Positions 5,973 through 11,839 of a stretch of 12,465 nt of DNA are shown here, one piece after another. The position numbers and the translations under genes are program-made. This DNA is from Minisyncoccota bacterium (GTDB lineage: Bacteria; Patescibacteriota; Minisyncoccia; Phycocordibacterales; CAIJYI01). Positions within the stretch are counted from its first letter, which is position 1. Each line of letters starts with the position of its first letter. Below the pieces are notes generated by a model that was given only the letters and a program-made list of their open reading frames with translations, made no database searches and was not told where the DNA came from. The stretch covers positions 1 to 12,465 of the forward strand of contig JALNYN010000032.1 in NCBI GenBank assembly GCA_023229825.1. The letters are read 5' to 3'.

Positions 5973-6473
5973 ATGGAAGGAGAAAATGGTTCGACCCTGC
6001 TCACCACAGGAAAAGAAATTCGATGGAAAGCGAGCGAATATGTCTACCGTGAAAAGAGTATCGATTGGTACTGGTATTTTTGTCTTGTCGCACTTATTCT
6101 GATCGGCTCTTCCCTCTATCTCCACAACACGCTTTTTGCTTTTATATTGGCGATCGGCGCTTTTACCATGCTTATTTACTCCAATAAGCGGCCGAGAGAA
6201 CTTGAATACCGGGCTGACTCAAAAGGGATCGCCTTCGATGATGTTTTTTATTCTTATCAGGACATATTATTCTTTCATACGATCGACGACAAAAAACTAT
6301 CCGAAGAAAAATTACTTCTTTTGCGCCTCAAAAAAACCACCTCAACCATCGTCATTATTCCTGTTGGCAACGGGTCGCTTGACGAAGTACGTACTTTTCT
6401 GTTAAATTTCATAGAAGACAAGGAGATCGGTATCCCGTTTGGCCAGATCTTTATGAATTTAATAGGGTTTTAG
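5973..6473 (+). CDS. Membrane protein with two N-terminal helices and a cytoplasmic beta-rich domain
   Basis: The protein has 166 residues. A soluble start containing WKASEYVYREKSIDWYWYF leads into two membrane segments (about 33-49 and 52-69) joined by a very short turn. About 95 residues of alternating hydrophobic pattern follow, resembling a small PH-like or beta-sandwich domain (inference from pattern). Membrane proteins with a W-x-A-x-E-Y...K-S-x-D-W-Y-W opening are, as I recall, common and uncharacterised in CPR bacteria. There is no Shine-Dalgarno; a TATAAT nine bases upstream suggests a leaderless message. The stop is only 18 bp before tRNA-Arg with no terminator between, so the two may be co-transcribed. 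Confidence 0.78.
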   Translation: MEGENGSTLLTTGKEIRWKASEYVYREKSIDWYWYFCLVALILIGSSLYLHNTLFAFILAIGAFTMLIYSNKRPRELEYRADSKGIAFDDVFYSYQDILFFHTIDDKKLSEEKLLLLRLKKTTSTIVIIPVGNGSLDEVRTFLLNFIEDKEIGIPFGQIFMNLIGF

Positions 6474-6491
6474 CGGAAAGATAGATAAAAC

Positions 6492-6563
6492 CCCCTCGTC
6501 GTTCAATGGATAGGACGTCAGCTTGCGGAGCTGGCAATGTAGGTTCGATTCCTACCGAGGGGA
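6492..6563 (+). tRNA. tRNA-Arg (anticodon GCG)
   Basis: A complete 72-nt cloverleaf: acceptor CCCCTCG/CGAGGGG, D stem GTTC/GGAC, anticodon stem TCAGC/GCTGG with loop TTGCGGA (anticodon GCG), variable loop CAAT, T stem GTAGG/CCTAC with loop TTCGATT, discriminator A, CCA not encoded. It should read CGC and, by wobble, CGU. Most bacteria use an ACG anticodon (edited to inosine) for these codons, so GCG is noteworthy. Its 3' end is the start of a 59-bp repeat. Confidence 0.95.
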
Positions 6564-6608
6564 CACGCACGAAGTATCTGGGAAAAGTATCAGTATCGGG
6601 ACGACGAA
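6550..6608 (+). repeat. 59-bp direct repeat, copy 1 (includes tRNA-Arg 3' end)
   Basis: Identical base for base to 6753-6811. The first 14 bases belong to the T arm and acceptor of tRNA-Arg; the remainder contains AAGTATCAGTATCGGG followed by ACGACGAA, a word also present in inverted form at 12264-12289. Confidence 0.9.
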
Positions 6609-6752
6609 CGAATTAAACATACTCACAAAACTCCTCGGAGCGAATGAGATGCTCCTCATTCGCGTTAGGAATCGAAGCCCGATTGAGAGATTTTGTGAGC
6701 GGTGAGCGAAACAAAATATCCAATTGGGGTACTGCGCCTGTAAGGCGAGATA
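6609..6752. other. 144-bp structured segment between the two repeat copies
   Basis: No credible gene is present. Nested hairpins are visible: CTCACAAAA (6622-6630) pairs with TTTTGTGAG (6691-6699), and inside them GCGAATGAG (6640-6648) pairs with CTCATTCGC (6655-6663). TAGGAATCGAA at 6666-6676 is the exact complement of the tRNA-Arg T-loop region (6544-6554). A small CGCC/GGCG hairpin lies at 6735-6747. It could be a small remnant element or a structured RNA. Confidence 0.5.
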
Positions 6753-6811
6753 TCCTACCGAGGGGACACGCACGAAGTATCTGGGAAAAGTATCAGTATC
6801 GGGACGACGAA
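6753..6811 (+). repeat. 59-bp direct repeat, copy 2 (partial tRNA-Arg 3' end)
   Basis: An exact copy of 6550-6608, carrying only the last 14 bases of tRNA-Arg sequence. The rest of the tRNA is missing here, so it is not a second tRNA gene. Confidence 0.9.
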
Positions 6812-6839
6812 ACTTTTTTAATTTATTGCGTTCAGCTTT

Positions 6840-7241
6840 ATGCAATTTATCAAACAAATCATTGGATTACTTCTTGTGGTCGCTGTCGGGTATTTCTTGT
6901 ATACGATGGCCATGAAAGCAACCGGCGGACCAAAAGATTTCGCCGTCGATCCCGGCAACACAGCCACCTTCACCGGAACGGTGGTTACCAACATTACCTC
7001 ATGTTTTGATTCAAATGACGCAGGTAAATGTTTCTTACAAGTAAAAAGCGGCACCGCTGTGGTCTTCGTTGTATATAACACGAGCGATACCGGATTTTGC
7101 GTCAATGAAACAGCCACAGCAGCGGGACGAAATATTCAGACGGGCGACTCCGTCCGCGTCTATGGTTACTACAAACTAGAGGGAGATATTCATACGGTTC
7201 TCACCTGTCCCAACACAAAATATTACATTAAAAAGATCTGA
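6840..7241 (+). CDS. Membrane-anchored or secreted hypothetical protein, possible OB-like fold
   Basis: The protein has 133 residues. Residues about 4-24 are a hydrophobic segment after a short positive start (MQFIKQ), acting as an anchor or signal peptide. The outer part is a beta-rich domain of about 100 residues with TFTGTVVTNI, LQVKSGTAVVFVVYN and GDSVRVYGYYKL, a strand pattern reminiscent of small OB-fold domains (inference). Four cysteines lie in the outer part (TSC, GKC, GFC, LTC), which could form two disulfides. I do not recognise a named family. There is no ribosome site; the frame starts 28 bases past the second 59-bp repeat. A terminator follows the stop at once. Confidence 0.72.
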   Translation: MQFIKQIIGLLLVVAVGYFLYTMAMKATGGPKDFAVDPGNTATFTGTVVTNITSCFDSNDAGKCFLQVKSGTAVVFVVYNTSDTGFCVNETATAAGRNIQTGDSVRVYGYYKLEGDIHTVLTCPNTKYYIKKI

Positions 7242-7244
7242 CAT

Positions 7245-7274
7245 AGAAAAAAGCCCGCATGGGGCTTTTTTTCT
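7245..7274. terminator. Bidirectional rho-independent terminator between convergent genes
   Basis: AAAAAAGCCC and GGGCTTTTTT form the stem around a short loop, with A/T tracts on both sides. It serves the 133-residue gene (plus) and rpsT (minus), both ending within six bases. Confidence 0.88.
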
Positions 7275-7279
7275 AATTA

Positions 7280-7546
7280 TTATTTCGAGATCTTTTGGAT
7301 CGTTTTAACAAGTCGTGATTTTTTTCGTGCTGCGGTGTTTTTCTTGATAATTCCGCGTTTCGCCGCTTTGTCGATCGCTTGGTACATTTTCGGCAAGAGT
7401 GCTTCCGCCGCCTTTTTATCTTTTCCGGAAACTAATTTTTTGACCTCTTTCACGGTTTCGTTCATCGCCTTATTTTTGCGGAGATTGAAAACGTGTTTTC
7501 TCTTCGATCCGCGAAGCGCCTTTTTGGCTGATTTTATGATCGGCAT
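7280..7546 (-). CDS. rpsT: 30S ribosomal protein S20
   Basis: This basic helical protein of 88 residues matches the S20 family over its whole length. It opens MPIIKSAKKALRGSKRKHVFN, and the central and C-terminal parts include YQAIDKAAKRGIIKKNTAARKKSRL. S20 binds 16S rRNA early in 30S assembly. The length is the usual one (about 85-90). The ATG at 7546 matches the family start but has no Shine-Dalgarno; the leader is AT-rich. A promoter candidate lies at 7627-7655, leaving a leader of about 75 nt with a hairpin (7582-7616). The gene ends at a terminator shared with the convergent neighbour. Confidence 0.96.
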   Translation of the reverse strand: MPIIKSAKKALRGSKRKHVFNLRKNKAMNETVKEVKKLVSGKDKKAAEALLPKMYQAIDKAAKRGIIKKNTAARKKSRLVKTIQKISK

Positions 7547-7581
7547 GTTGCAAATTAAAAATTAAAATCTAAAAATTAAAA

Positions 7582-7616
7582 ATGAAAAACGTCCGCCGAG
7601 ATACAACTTTCGTTTT
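7582..7616 (-). promoter_or_regulatory. Hairpin in the rpsT leader
   Basis: On the minus strand GAAAACG pairs with CGTTTTTC around a loop of about 19 bases holding TATCTCGGCGGA. S20 synthesis is known to be feedback-regulated through its leader in E. coli; whether this hairpin plays such a role is a guess. Confidence 0.3.
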
Positions 7617-7626
7617 CAGTAGTGAG

Positions 7627-7655
7627 ATAGTACCAGACATTACCATAAAATGCAA
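7627..7655 (-). promoter_or_regulatory. Promoter candidate of rpsT
   Basis: On the minus strand TTGCAT (7650-7655) is followed after 17 bp by TACTAT (7627-7632). Both hexamers are imperfect, but the spacing is ideal and it lies upstream of the leader hairpin. Confidence 0.4.
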
Positions 7656-7682
7656 GTAATTTCTCGTCGTCGTATTCGTATT

Positions 7683-7716
7683 CATTCGTATATTGGTAAC
7701 CATTCGTATATTGGTA
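7683..7716. repeat. 16-bp direct repeat (CATTCGTATATTGGTA) x2
   Basis: Two identical 16-base units lie 18 bp apart (7683-7698 and 7701-7716), in a stretch rich in ATTCGTAT that starts with TCGTCGTCGTATTCG at 7664. CCATTCGTAT recurs at about 11149-11158. The 7547-7772 gap contains otherwise only the rpsT leader and a terminator. Confidence 0.8.
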
Positions 7717-7740
7717 TTGTTATTCGTATTAAAAAACTTA

Positions 7741-7766
7741 ACCCCCGTACGCCATGCGCCGGGGGT
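7741..7766 (-). terminator. Rho-independent terminator of the 74-aa gene
   Basis: ACCCCC (7741-7746) pairs with GGGGGT (7761-7766), with a small inner CGC/GCG stem. On the minus strand it is followed by TAAGTTTTTT. It lies six bases past the stop at 7773. Confidence 0.75.
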
Positions 7767-7772
7767 CTGCTG

Positions 7773-7997
7773 TTACTTATCTTCTGAAAGATACATCCCG
7801 ACATAGCCGGACTTCCCTTTCTTTGGTGGACCGATATAAATGGAAGGAGTTTTCACCTCATTCCAATAGGCGTAGGTTTTAAAGCCAAGCACCGTTATTC
7901 CGTCTTCCCCGACGATCGGATCGGTCGCAATAATATCTCCCCACCATTCATCCTTTTTATCGGCAAAAGGACCAAAACCTGTTTGTGTAAAGAACAT
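7773..7997 (-). CDS. Small hypothetical protein (74 aa)
   Basis: The frame is open up to 8060, but a start there would lie on the promoter's own -35 box. The ATG at 7997 has GAGG nine bases upstream and follows a promoter at 8032-8060, so the protein has 74 residues. It opens MFFTQTGFGPFADKKDEWWGD and is rich in aromatic, Gly and Pro residues, with PSIYIGPPKKGKSGYVG near its end. No membrane segment, cysteine or recognised motif is visible. It is divergent from ruvA and ends at its own terminator, making a one-gene unit. Function unknown. Confidence 0.68.
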   Translation of the reverse strand: MFFTQTGFGPFADKKDEWWGDIIATDPIVGEDGITVLGFKTYAYWNEVKTPSIYIGPPKKGKSGYVGMYLSEDK

Positions 7998-8031
7998 AGG
8001 TATCACCCTCGATTTAAACTGTCTTGATTTC

Positions 8032-8060
8032 AATCTATCATAAATATATATATTTGTCAA
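8032..8060 (-). promoter_or_regulatory. Promoter of the 74-aa gene, sharing its -35 box with ruvA
   Basis: On the minus strand a perfect TTGACA (8055-8060) is followed after 17 bp by TAGATT (8032-8037). The -35 hexamer overlaps by five bases that of the ruvA promoter on the other strand. Confidence 0.6.
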
Positions 8061-8083
8061 ATCATTCTCATCTCTGATACAAT
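8054..8083 (+). promoter_or_regulatory. Promoter of ruvA, leaderless type
   Basis: TTGTCA (8054-8059) is followed after 18 bp by TACAAT (8078-8083). The ATG at 8090 is six bases beyond the -10 box, so the message should begin at or next to the start codon. Confidence 0.6.
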
Positions 8084-8089
8084 GGTTTT

Positions 8090-8659
8090 ATGATCTCTCA
8101 TCTTACCGGAAATATTATCTTTACCAACGATCGTTTTCTTGTGCTTGATGTGAATGGCGTCGGATATAAGATCTTTACCACCCCCGACAACATGCGGCGA
8201 GCACAAAAATCCATCAGTGGCGCGTCTTTCCATACCCACCTCGCTGTTCGTGAAAATGCGCTTGATCTTTTCGGTTTCCTCGACCGGCAGGAACTGGAAT
8301 TTTTCGAGCTTCTCCTTACAGTTTCCGGCATCGGCCCGAAAACGGCGCTCGGCATTATGAGTATCGCTCCCACCGAAGTCATTCTCAGCGCGATCTCAAA
8401 AAACGATGCGGGTTATCTCACCAAAACCTCGGGCGTCGGTACGAAAAACGCGCAAAAGATCGTTATGGAACTCAAAGGAAAAACCGACGGATTTTCTTTC
8501 AACGAAGAAGACCGCACCCCCGAAGAAACCGATGCCGTGGATGCACTCCAAGCGCTCGGTTATACGCTGAAAGAATCAAGAGAAGCGCTCAAAAATGTGG
8601 CAAAGACAGGAACGCCAAGCGAGCAGATACGCGAAGCACTTAAAATATTGGGAAAATAA
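8090..8659 (+). CDS. ruvA: Holliday junction branch migration protein RuvA
   Basis: RuvA forms tetramers that clamp Holliday junctions and load the RuvB motor during recombination and repair. The protein has 189 residues, close to the family's usual 190-205. Domain I (1-62) is an OB fold opening MISHLTGNI and ending LFGFLDRQELEFFELL. Domain II holds two helix-hairpin-helix motifs, SGIGPK (79-84) and SGVGTK (114-119). Domain III (about 145-188), with DALQALGYTLKESREAL, is the RuvB-contact three-helix unit, after an acidic linker. There is no Shine-Dalgarno; the message appears leaderless. ruvB and ruvC are not adjacent. Confidence 0.96.
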   Translation: MISHLTGNIIFTNDRFLVLDVNGVGYKIFTTPDNMRRAQKSISGASFHTHLAVRENALDLFGFLDRQELEFFELLLTVSGIGPKTALGIMSIAPTEVILSAISKNDAGYLTKTSGVGTKNAQKIVMELKGKTDGFSFNEEDRTPEETDAVDALQALGYTLKESREALKNVAKTGTPSEQIREALKILGK

Positions 8660-8664
8660 AAATA

Positions 8665-8742
8665 AGCTTATAGCTGTTAGCTTATAGGTTATAGACAATT
8701 GGCGTCGTTTAACTATAAGCTATAAGCTATAAGCTATAAGCT
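8665..8742. repeat. Inverted repeat, AGCTTATAG word type (second copy)
   Basis: The left arm (from 8665) and right arm (8713-8742) match as an inverted repeat at 27 of 30 positions, with a core containing GGCGTCGTTTAA. It shares its arm word with 2286-2369. It fills the ruvA-murE gap and ends three bases before the murE start codon, so its TATAAG words could serve as a -10 box. Confidence 0.85.
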
Positions 8743-8745
8743 AAA

Positions 8746-10050
8746 ATGGAAAAAATTCTTCACACAATAAAAAAAATAATCCCGCGTTCGATCTTCTCTT
8801 TCTTCCAGCCGACGTACCACTTTCTTTGGGCTTTTCTTGGCGCACTTGTCTATCGCTTCCCTTCACGCAATATTACCGTCATCGGCGTTACGGGCACGAA
8901 AGGAAAATCGAGCACGACCGAATTTTTAAACGCGGCATTAGAAGCGGGCGGCAAAAAAACCGCGATAGTGAACGGTATTCGTTTCAAGATCGTCGAAAGG
9001 TCAACGCCGAACAAATTCAAAATGACCATGCCGGGGCGCATGTTCATACAGAAAAAGATCCGCGAAGCGGTTGATGCCAAATGCGAATATTTCATTCTGG
9101 AGATCACTTCCGAAGGAGCAAAGCAGTTCCGCCACAAATTTATCGACCTTGATGCGCTTATTTTTACGAACCTCTCGCCCGAGCACATCGAATCGCACGG
9201 TTCTTATGAAAATTATCGCGACGCAAAGCTCTCGATCGCCCATGCTCTTGAAAATTCTCCAAAGAAAAATCGCGTCATTATAGCAAACATGGATGATAAA
9301 GAAGGACCATCTTTCCTGAACGTAAAAGTTGAAACAAGAATCCCCTTCTCCCTCAAAAACGCTGAACCGTATCATGCGGACAACTCCGGTCTTTTCTTTA
9401 CGTTTGACGGAGAAAAAATATCCTATCATCTTCCCGGCACTTTCAATATTTACAACGCGCTTGCCGCCGCGATATGCGCAAAACATTTCGGCGTTTCTGC
9501 AAAAAATATCGCCGTCGGAATAAAGAACATGCCGAAAATTCGCGGAAGAATGGAAAAGATCGACGAAGGACAACCTTTTGATGTTTATGTCGACTATGCC
9601 CACACCGCCGACTCGCTCAAACAAGCCTACGAAGCGCTGGCGGACTCGCCCTCCGTAACTTTAGCGAAGGAGGGGAAAAATCTGATCTGTGTTCTCGGTT
9701 CCACCGGCGGCGGACGAGATAAATGGAAACGTCCGGAAATGGGCGCGGTCGCTGACGCACATTGTTCTCACATCATTCTCACCAACGAAGATCCCTACGA
9801 CGAAGATCCCGAAACCATCATCAAAGAAGTGGCGGGCGGGATAAAAACACAAAAACCGGAAATAATTATGGACCGGCGCGATGCCATAAGGGAAGCGTTT
9901 TCGATCGCAAAAGAGGGCGATGCGGTGATAATTACCGGTAAAGGTACCGATCCTTACATCATGGAAGCCAATGGAGAAAAAACCCCTTGGGACGATGCGA
10001 AGATCGCGAGAGAAGATCTGAAAACGCTCGGTCATATACCAAGAAATTAA
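8746..10050 (+). CDS. murE: MurE-like Mur ligase (UDP-MurNAc-tripeptide synthetase type), short N-terminus
   Basis: Mur ligases add an amino acid to the peptidoglycan precursor using ATP. The protein has 434 residues (E. coli MurE has 495). Family landmarks in order: P-loop GVTGTKGKSST (47-57), E119-I-T-S (family ESS position), FTNLSPEHIESHGSYENY with K161 in the place of the carbamylated lysine, LPGTFNIYNALAA (229-241), RGRME (266-270), VDYAHTADSL (282-291), GSTGGGRDKWKRPEMG (318-333), and GKGTDPY (398-404). Residues 1-41 are a short, partly hydrophobic stretch where the UDP-MurNAc-binding domain normally lies. The DNPR motif that binds meso-diaminopimelate is replaced by NEDPY (347-351), so the amino acid added may differ. 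The ATG follows an inverted repeat with no ribosome site. Confidence 0.88.
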   Translation: MEKILHTIKKIIPRSIFSFFQPTYHFLWAFLGALVYRFPSRNITVIGVTGTKGKSSTTEFLNAALEAGGKKTAIVNGIRFKIVERSTPNKFKMTMPGRMFIQKKIREAVDAKCEYFILEITSEGAKQFRHKFIDLDALIFTNLSPEHIESHGSYENYRDAKLSIAHALENSPKKNRVIIANMDDKEGPSFLNVKVETRIPFSLKNAEPYHADNSGLFFTFDGEKISYHLPGTFNIYNALAAAICAKHFGVSAKNIAVGIKNMPKIRGRMEKIDEGQPFDVYVDYAHTADSLKQAYEALADSPSVTLAKEGKNLICVLGSTGGGRDKWKRPEMGAVADAHCSHIILTNEDPYDEDPETIIKEVAGGIKTQKPEIIMDRRDAIREAFSIAKEGDAVIITGKGTDPYIMEANGEKTPWDDAKIAREDLKTLGHIPRN

Positions 10051-10073
10051 ATTACTTTTTTGAAAAGATTTGT

Positions 10074-10079
10074 TATACT
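10074..10079 (+). promoter_or_regulatory. -10 box for the lamin-tail-like gene, leaderless type
   Basis: TATACT ends six bases before the ATG at 10086, in the 35-bp gap after murE. No good -35 box is seen at normal spacing. It suggests a separate leaderless message. Confidence 0.45.
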
Positions 10080-10085
10080 ATTCTC

Positions 10086-10988
10086 ATGGAAGTAAAAAAA
10101 ATAGACCCGGAAGCCGCGAAGAAGAAAAAAGAGTTCGACCCTGTGCGGGCAATAATGATCATAATCTTTTTTATGCTCATTGTTTGGGTCATATGGTTCT
10201 TTGTATCTAACCTGAGGTCGGGGTCGGGAAAAGAAGTGACTAAAGAGGTCGCTAAAAGCGATGCAAATCTCGCAAAATCAAGCGTTCCGACAAAAAAGGT
10301 CGTCCCTCCTCCTCCGCCAACAGATTCATTCTATAAAAATTACGTAAAGATCAACAAAGCCGACGGAGCCCTCGAAACGTATCCCGAAAAAGAATATATC
10401 GAAGTGCGCGTGGTTCAGACTAATCTCAGTGCTGTCGACATATCGGACTGGAAATTAGTGAATTCTAAGGGCGAGAGCGCTGTGATCGGAAATTCTGCAG
10501 CATTGCCGGTCGGCGGAAAAGTTAACAAAACAGACATCACCAAAGTATCGGGAAATGACGTCCTTATTATTTCTACGGGGCGATCCCCTGTCGGCGTTTC
10601 TTTCCGCTTAAATTCGTGTACGGGATATTTCGAACAGTTTCAGGACTTCTTTCCTCCTGTAACAGGATATTGTCCGCAGCCTTCGGCAAACAAAGGATTT
10701 CAATCATTGGAACAAGATTGCCGAACGTTCGTTTATACGATCCCCTCCTGTACGACCAACATCAAACCTTACCCATCTGGAATGTCTGCTGGATGCAAAT
10801 CATTTATCGTCACTGATGCCAGCTACAACGGATGCGTCGCCGCCAATAAAGACAAAGCTGATTTTTACAAAACCGAATGGAGATTATATCTCAATAAAGA
10901 TAAAGAGATGTGGGCTCAGCCAAAAGACAAGATCATGCTTCTTGATGACAAAGGCAATCTCGTCGACACCTACTCATACGGGAGATAA
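10086..10988 (+). CDS. Membrane-anchored extracellular protein, lamin-tail-like
   Basis: The protein has 300 residues. A charged cytoplasmic start (1-20, rich in K) is followed by one membrane helix (21-42), a linker with a run of prolines (74-78), and an outer region. The part NYVKINKADGALETYPEKEYIEVRVV...VDISDWKLVN (85-126) and the end EWRLYLNKDKEMWAQPKDKIMLLDDKGNLVDTYSY (265-298) look like the two ends of a lamin-tail (LTD) beta-sandwich, with an insert between them (assignment by pattern, moderate certainty). Six cysteines (178, 196, 212, 222, 237, 250) lie in the insert and suggest three disulfides. I chose the ATG at 10086 because a -10 box lies six bases before it and upstream codons overlap murE. 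A terminator follows. Confidence 0.78.
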   Translation: MEVKKIDPEAAKKKKEFDPVRAIMIIIFFMLIVWVIWFFVSNLRSGSGKEVTKEVAKSDANLAKSSVPTKKVVPPPPPTDSFYKNYVKINKADGALETYPEKEYIEVRVVQTNLSAVDISDWKLVNSKGESAVIGNSAALPVGGKVNKTDITKVSGNDVLIISTGRSPVGVSFRLNSCTGYFEQFQDFFPPVTGYCPQPSANKGFQSLEQDCRTFVYTIPSCTTNIKPYPSGMSAGCKSFIVTDASYNGCVAANKDKADFYKTEWRLYLNKDKEMWAQPKDKIMLLDDKGNLVDTYSYGR

Positions 10989-11007
10989 AGATTACAGATT
11001 ACCGATG

Positions 11008-11046
11008 AAACACATCCGCCGGACTTAGGTTCGGCGGATGTGTTTT
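11008..11046 (+). terminator. Rho-independent terminator of the lamin-tail-like gene
   Basis: A 14-bp perfect stem (AAACACATCCGCCG with CGGCGGATGTGTTT) and ten-base loop ends in TTTT, 19 bases past the stop at 10988. Confidence 0.85.
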
Positions 11047-11060
11047 GGCCACAGTACAAC

Positions 11061-11135
11061 CGTCATTCCGGCCTGCGAGCCGGAATCCAGAGTATGCGCA
11101 ACGACGTGGATTCCGGCTCGCGGGCCGGAATGACG
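11061..11135. repeat. REP-like inverted repeat with ATTCCGGC arms
   Basis: Two 29-nt arms (11061-11089 and 11107-11135) match as an inverted repeat at 28 of 29 positions. Each arm is itself a small hairpin (ATTCCGGC / GCCGGAAT). The 17-nt core is GAGTATGCGCAACGACG. ATTCCsGC-type dispersed repeats are known in many bacteria; the core again carries ACGACG. Confidence 0.9.
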
Positions 11136-11158
11136 AATTGGTTCCTTACCATTCGTAT

Positions 11159-11635
11159 TTAAATATCCAATATTCGAAACAATGCAACCCCTGCCGAAAC
11201 GGAAACATTGAGCGATTCTTTCTTTCCGAGCATGGGAATCTCTGCGACTAAATCGCATTTCTCAAGCACCTCTTTGGTGACCCCGCCCACTTCGCTGCCA
11301 AAAAGAAAAGCATTTTTATCTTTCAATTTTATTTTCTTGTAATCAACTGAATTTTCCGCCTGCTCGATCGCAATGATCTGAATACCATCTTTTTTGAGCC
11401 GCCCCAGAAGCATAAAAATATCATCGACGTGTTCCCATTCGATCGTCTTTTCCGCACCAAGCGCGGTTTTTGCGATCTCTTTATTCGGACGTTTGAACTT
11501 ATCGTAAGGACACGGAGTATATCCAACCAAAAATATTTTTAATACCCCGAGAGCATCAGCCGTGCGAAAAATAGAACCGACGTTATACGAACTTCGGATA
11601 TCGGGAAGGATGATGTAATTCTGTTCTAATTGCAT
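11159..11635 (-). CDS. SpoU/TrmH-family RNA 2'-O-methyltransferase
   Basis: This SPOUT-class enzyme transfers a methyl group from S-adenosylmethionine to a ribose 2'-OH of tRNA or rRNA. It has 158 residues, the length of minimal single-domain members such as TrmL. The three family motifs are present: NVGSIFRTADALGV (18-31) with catalytic-type N18 and R24, FLFGSEVGGV (110-119) in the cofactor knot, and EIPMLGKKESLNVSVSAGVALF (132-153). The substrate base cannot be told from sequence alone. There is no extra N-terminal RNA-binding domain. The start at 11635 fits the family, with no ribosome site; an inverted repeat lies directly upstream. Neighbours are unrelated. Confidence 0.92.
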   Translation of the reverse strand: MQLEQNYIILPDIRSSYNVGSIFRTADALGVLKIFLVGYTPCPYDKFKRPNKEIAKTALGAEKTIEWEHVDDIFMLLGRLKKDGIQIIAIEQAENSVDYKKIKLKDKNAFLFGSEVGGVTKEVLEKCDLVAEIPMLGKKESLNVSVSAGVALFRILDI

Positions 11636-11649
11636 GTTTTTTTATTATT

Positions 11650-11766
11650 AATTTCCAATATCCAATTTCAAATTTCCAATAAAAATCTAAATGACAAAAA
11701 ACGTAATATTTTTAACATTAGAAATTGGACATTTCATTTGAAATTGGTAATTGGATATTTGAAATT
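11650..11766. repeat. Long inverted repeat, AATTTCCAATATCC word type
   Basis: Arms 11650-11680 and 11736-11766 (31 nt) match as an inverted repeat at 27 of 31 positions, around a 55-nt core containing ATGACAAAAAACGTAA. It fills the gap between the divergent methyltransferase and DoxX-like genes. Its core lacks an exact CGAC-G, unlike the other elements. Confidence 0.75.
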
Positions 11767-11801
11767 TTTTATTAAACACGAAATGATATTATAGGAATAA
11801 G

Positions 11802-11830
11802 ATGACAATTCTTCCGTTTAGGTCTATAAT
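11802..11830 (+). promoter_or_regulatory. Sigma-70-type promoter of the DoxX-like gene
   Basis: ATGACA (11802-11807) is followed after exactly 17 bp by a perfect TATAAT (11825-11830). The ATG at 11840 is nine bases further on, so the leader is at most two or three bases. Confidence 0.75.
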
Positions 11831-11839
11831 ACTATCATT

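Noticed and set aside
6609..6752. Integrase or toxin gene inside the att-like repeat
   Set aside because: The segment is only 144 bp and no frame in it looks like a protein family.
6753..6811. A second tRNA-Arg gene or tRNA pseudogene
   Set aside because: Only the last 14 tRNA bases are present; the rest of the match is downstream flank, so it is part of a direct repeat.
8057..8239. Minus-strand frame antisense to ruvA
   Set aside because: It overlaps the start of ruvA and the shared promoter region; it has no coding features.
9001..9624. Open frame of 207 codons on the minus strand
   Set aside because: It lies entirely antisense to the MurE-like gene, whose motifs fix the coding frame; it shows no domain and no ribosome site.
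11025..11258. Minus-strand open frame of 77 codons
   Set aside because: It translates the terminator and the ATTCCGGC repeat and overlaps the RNA methyltransferase.
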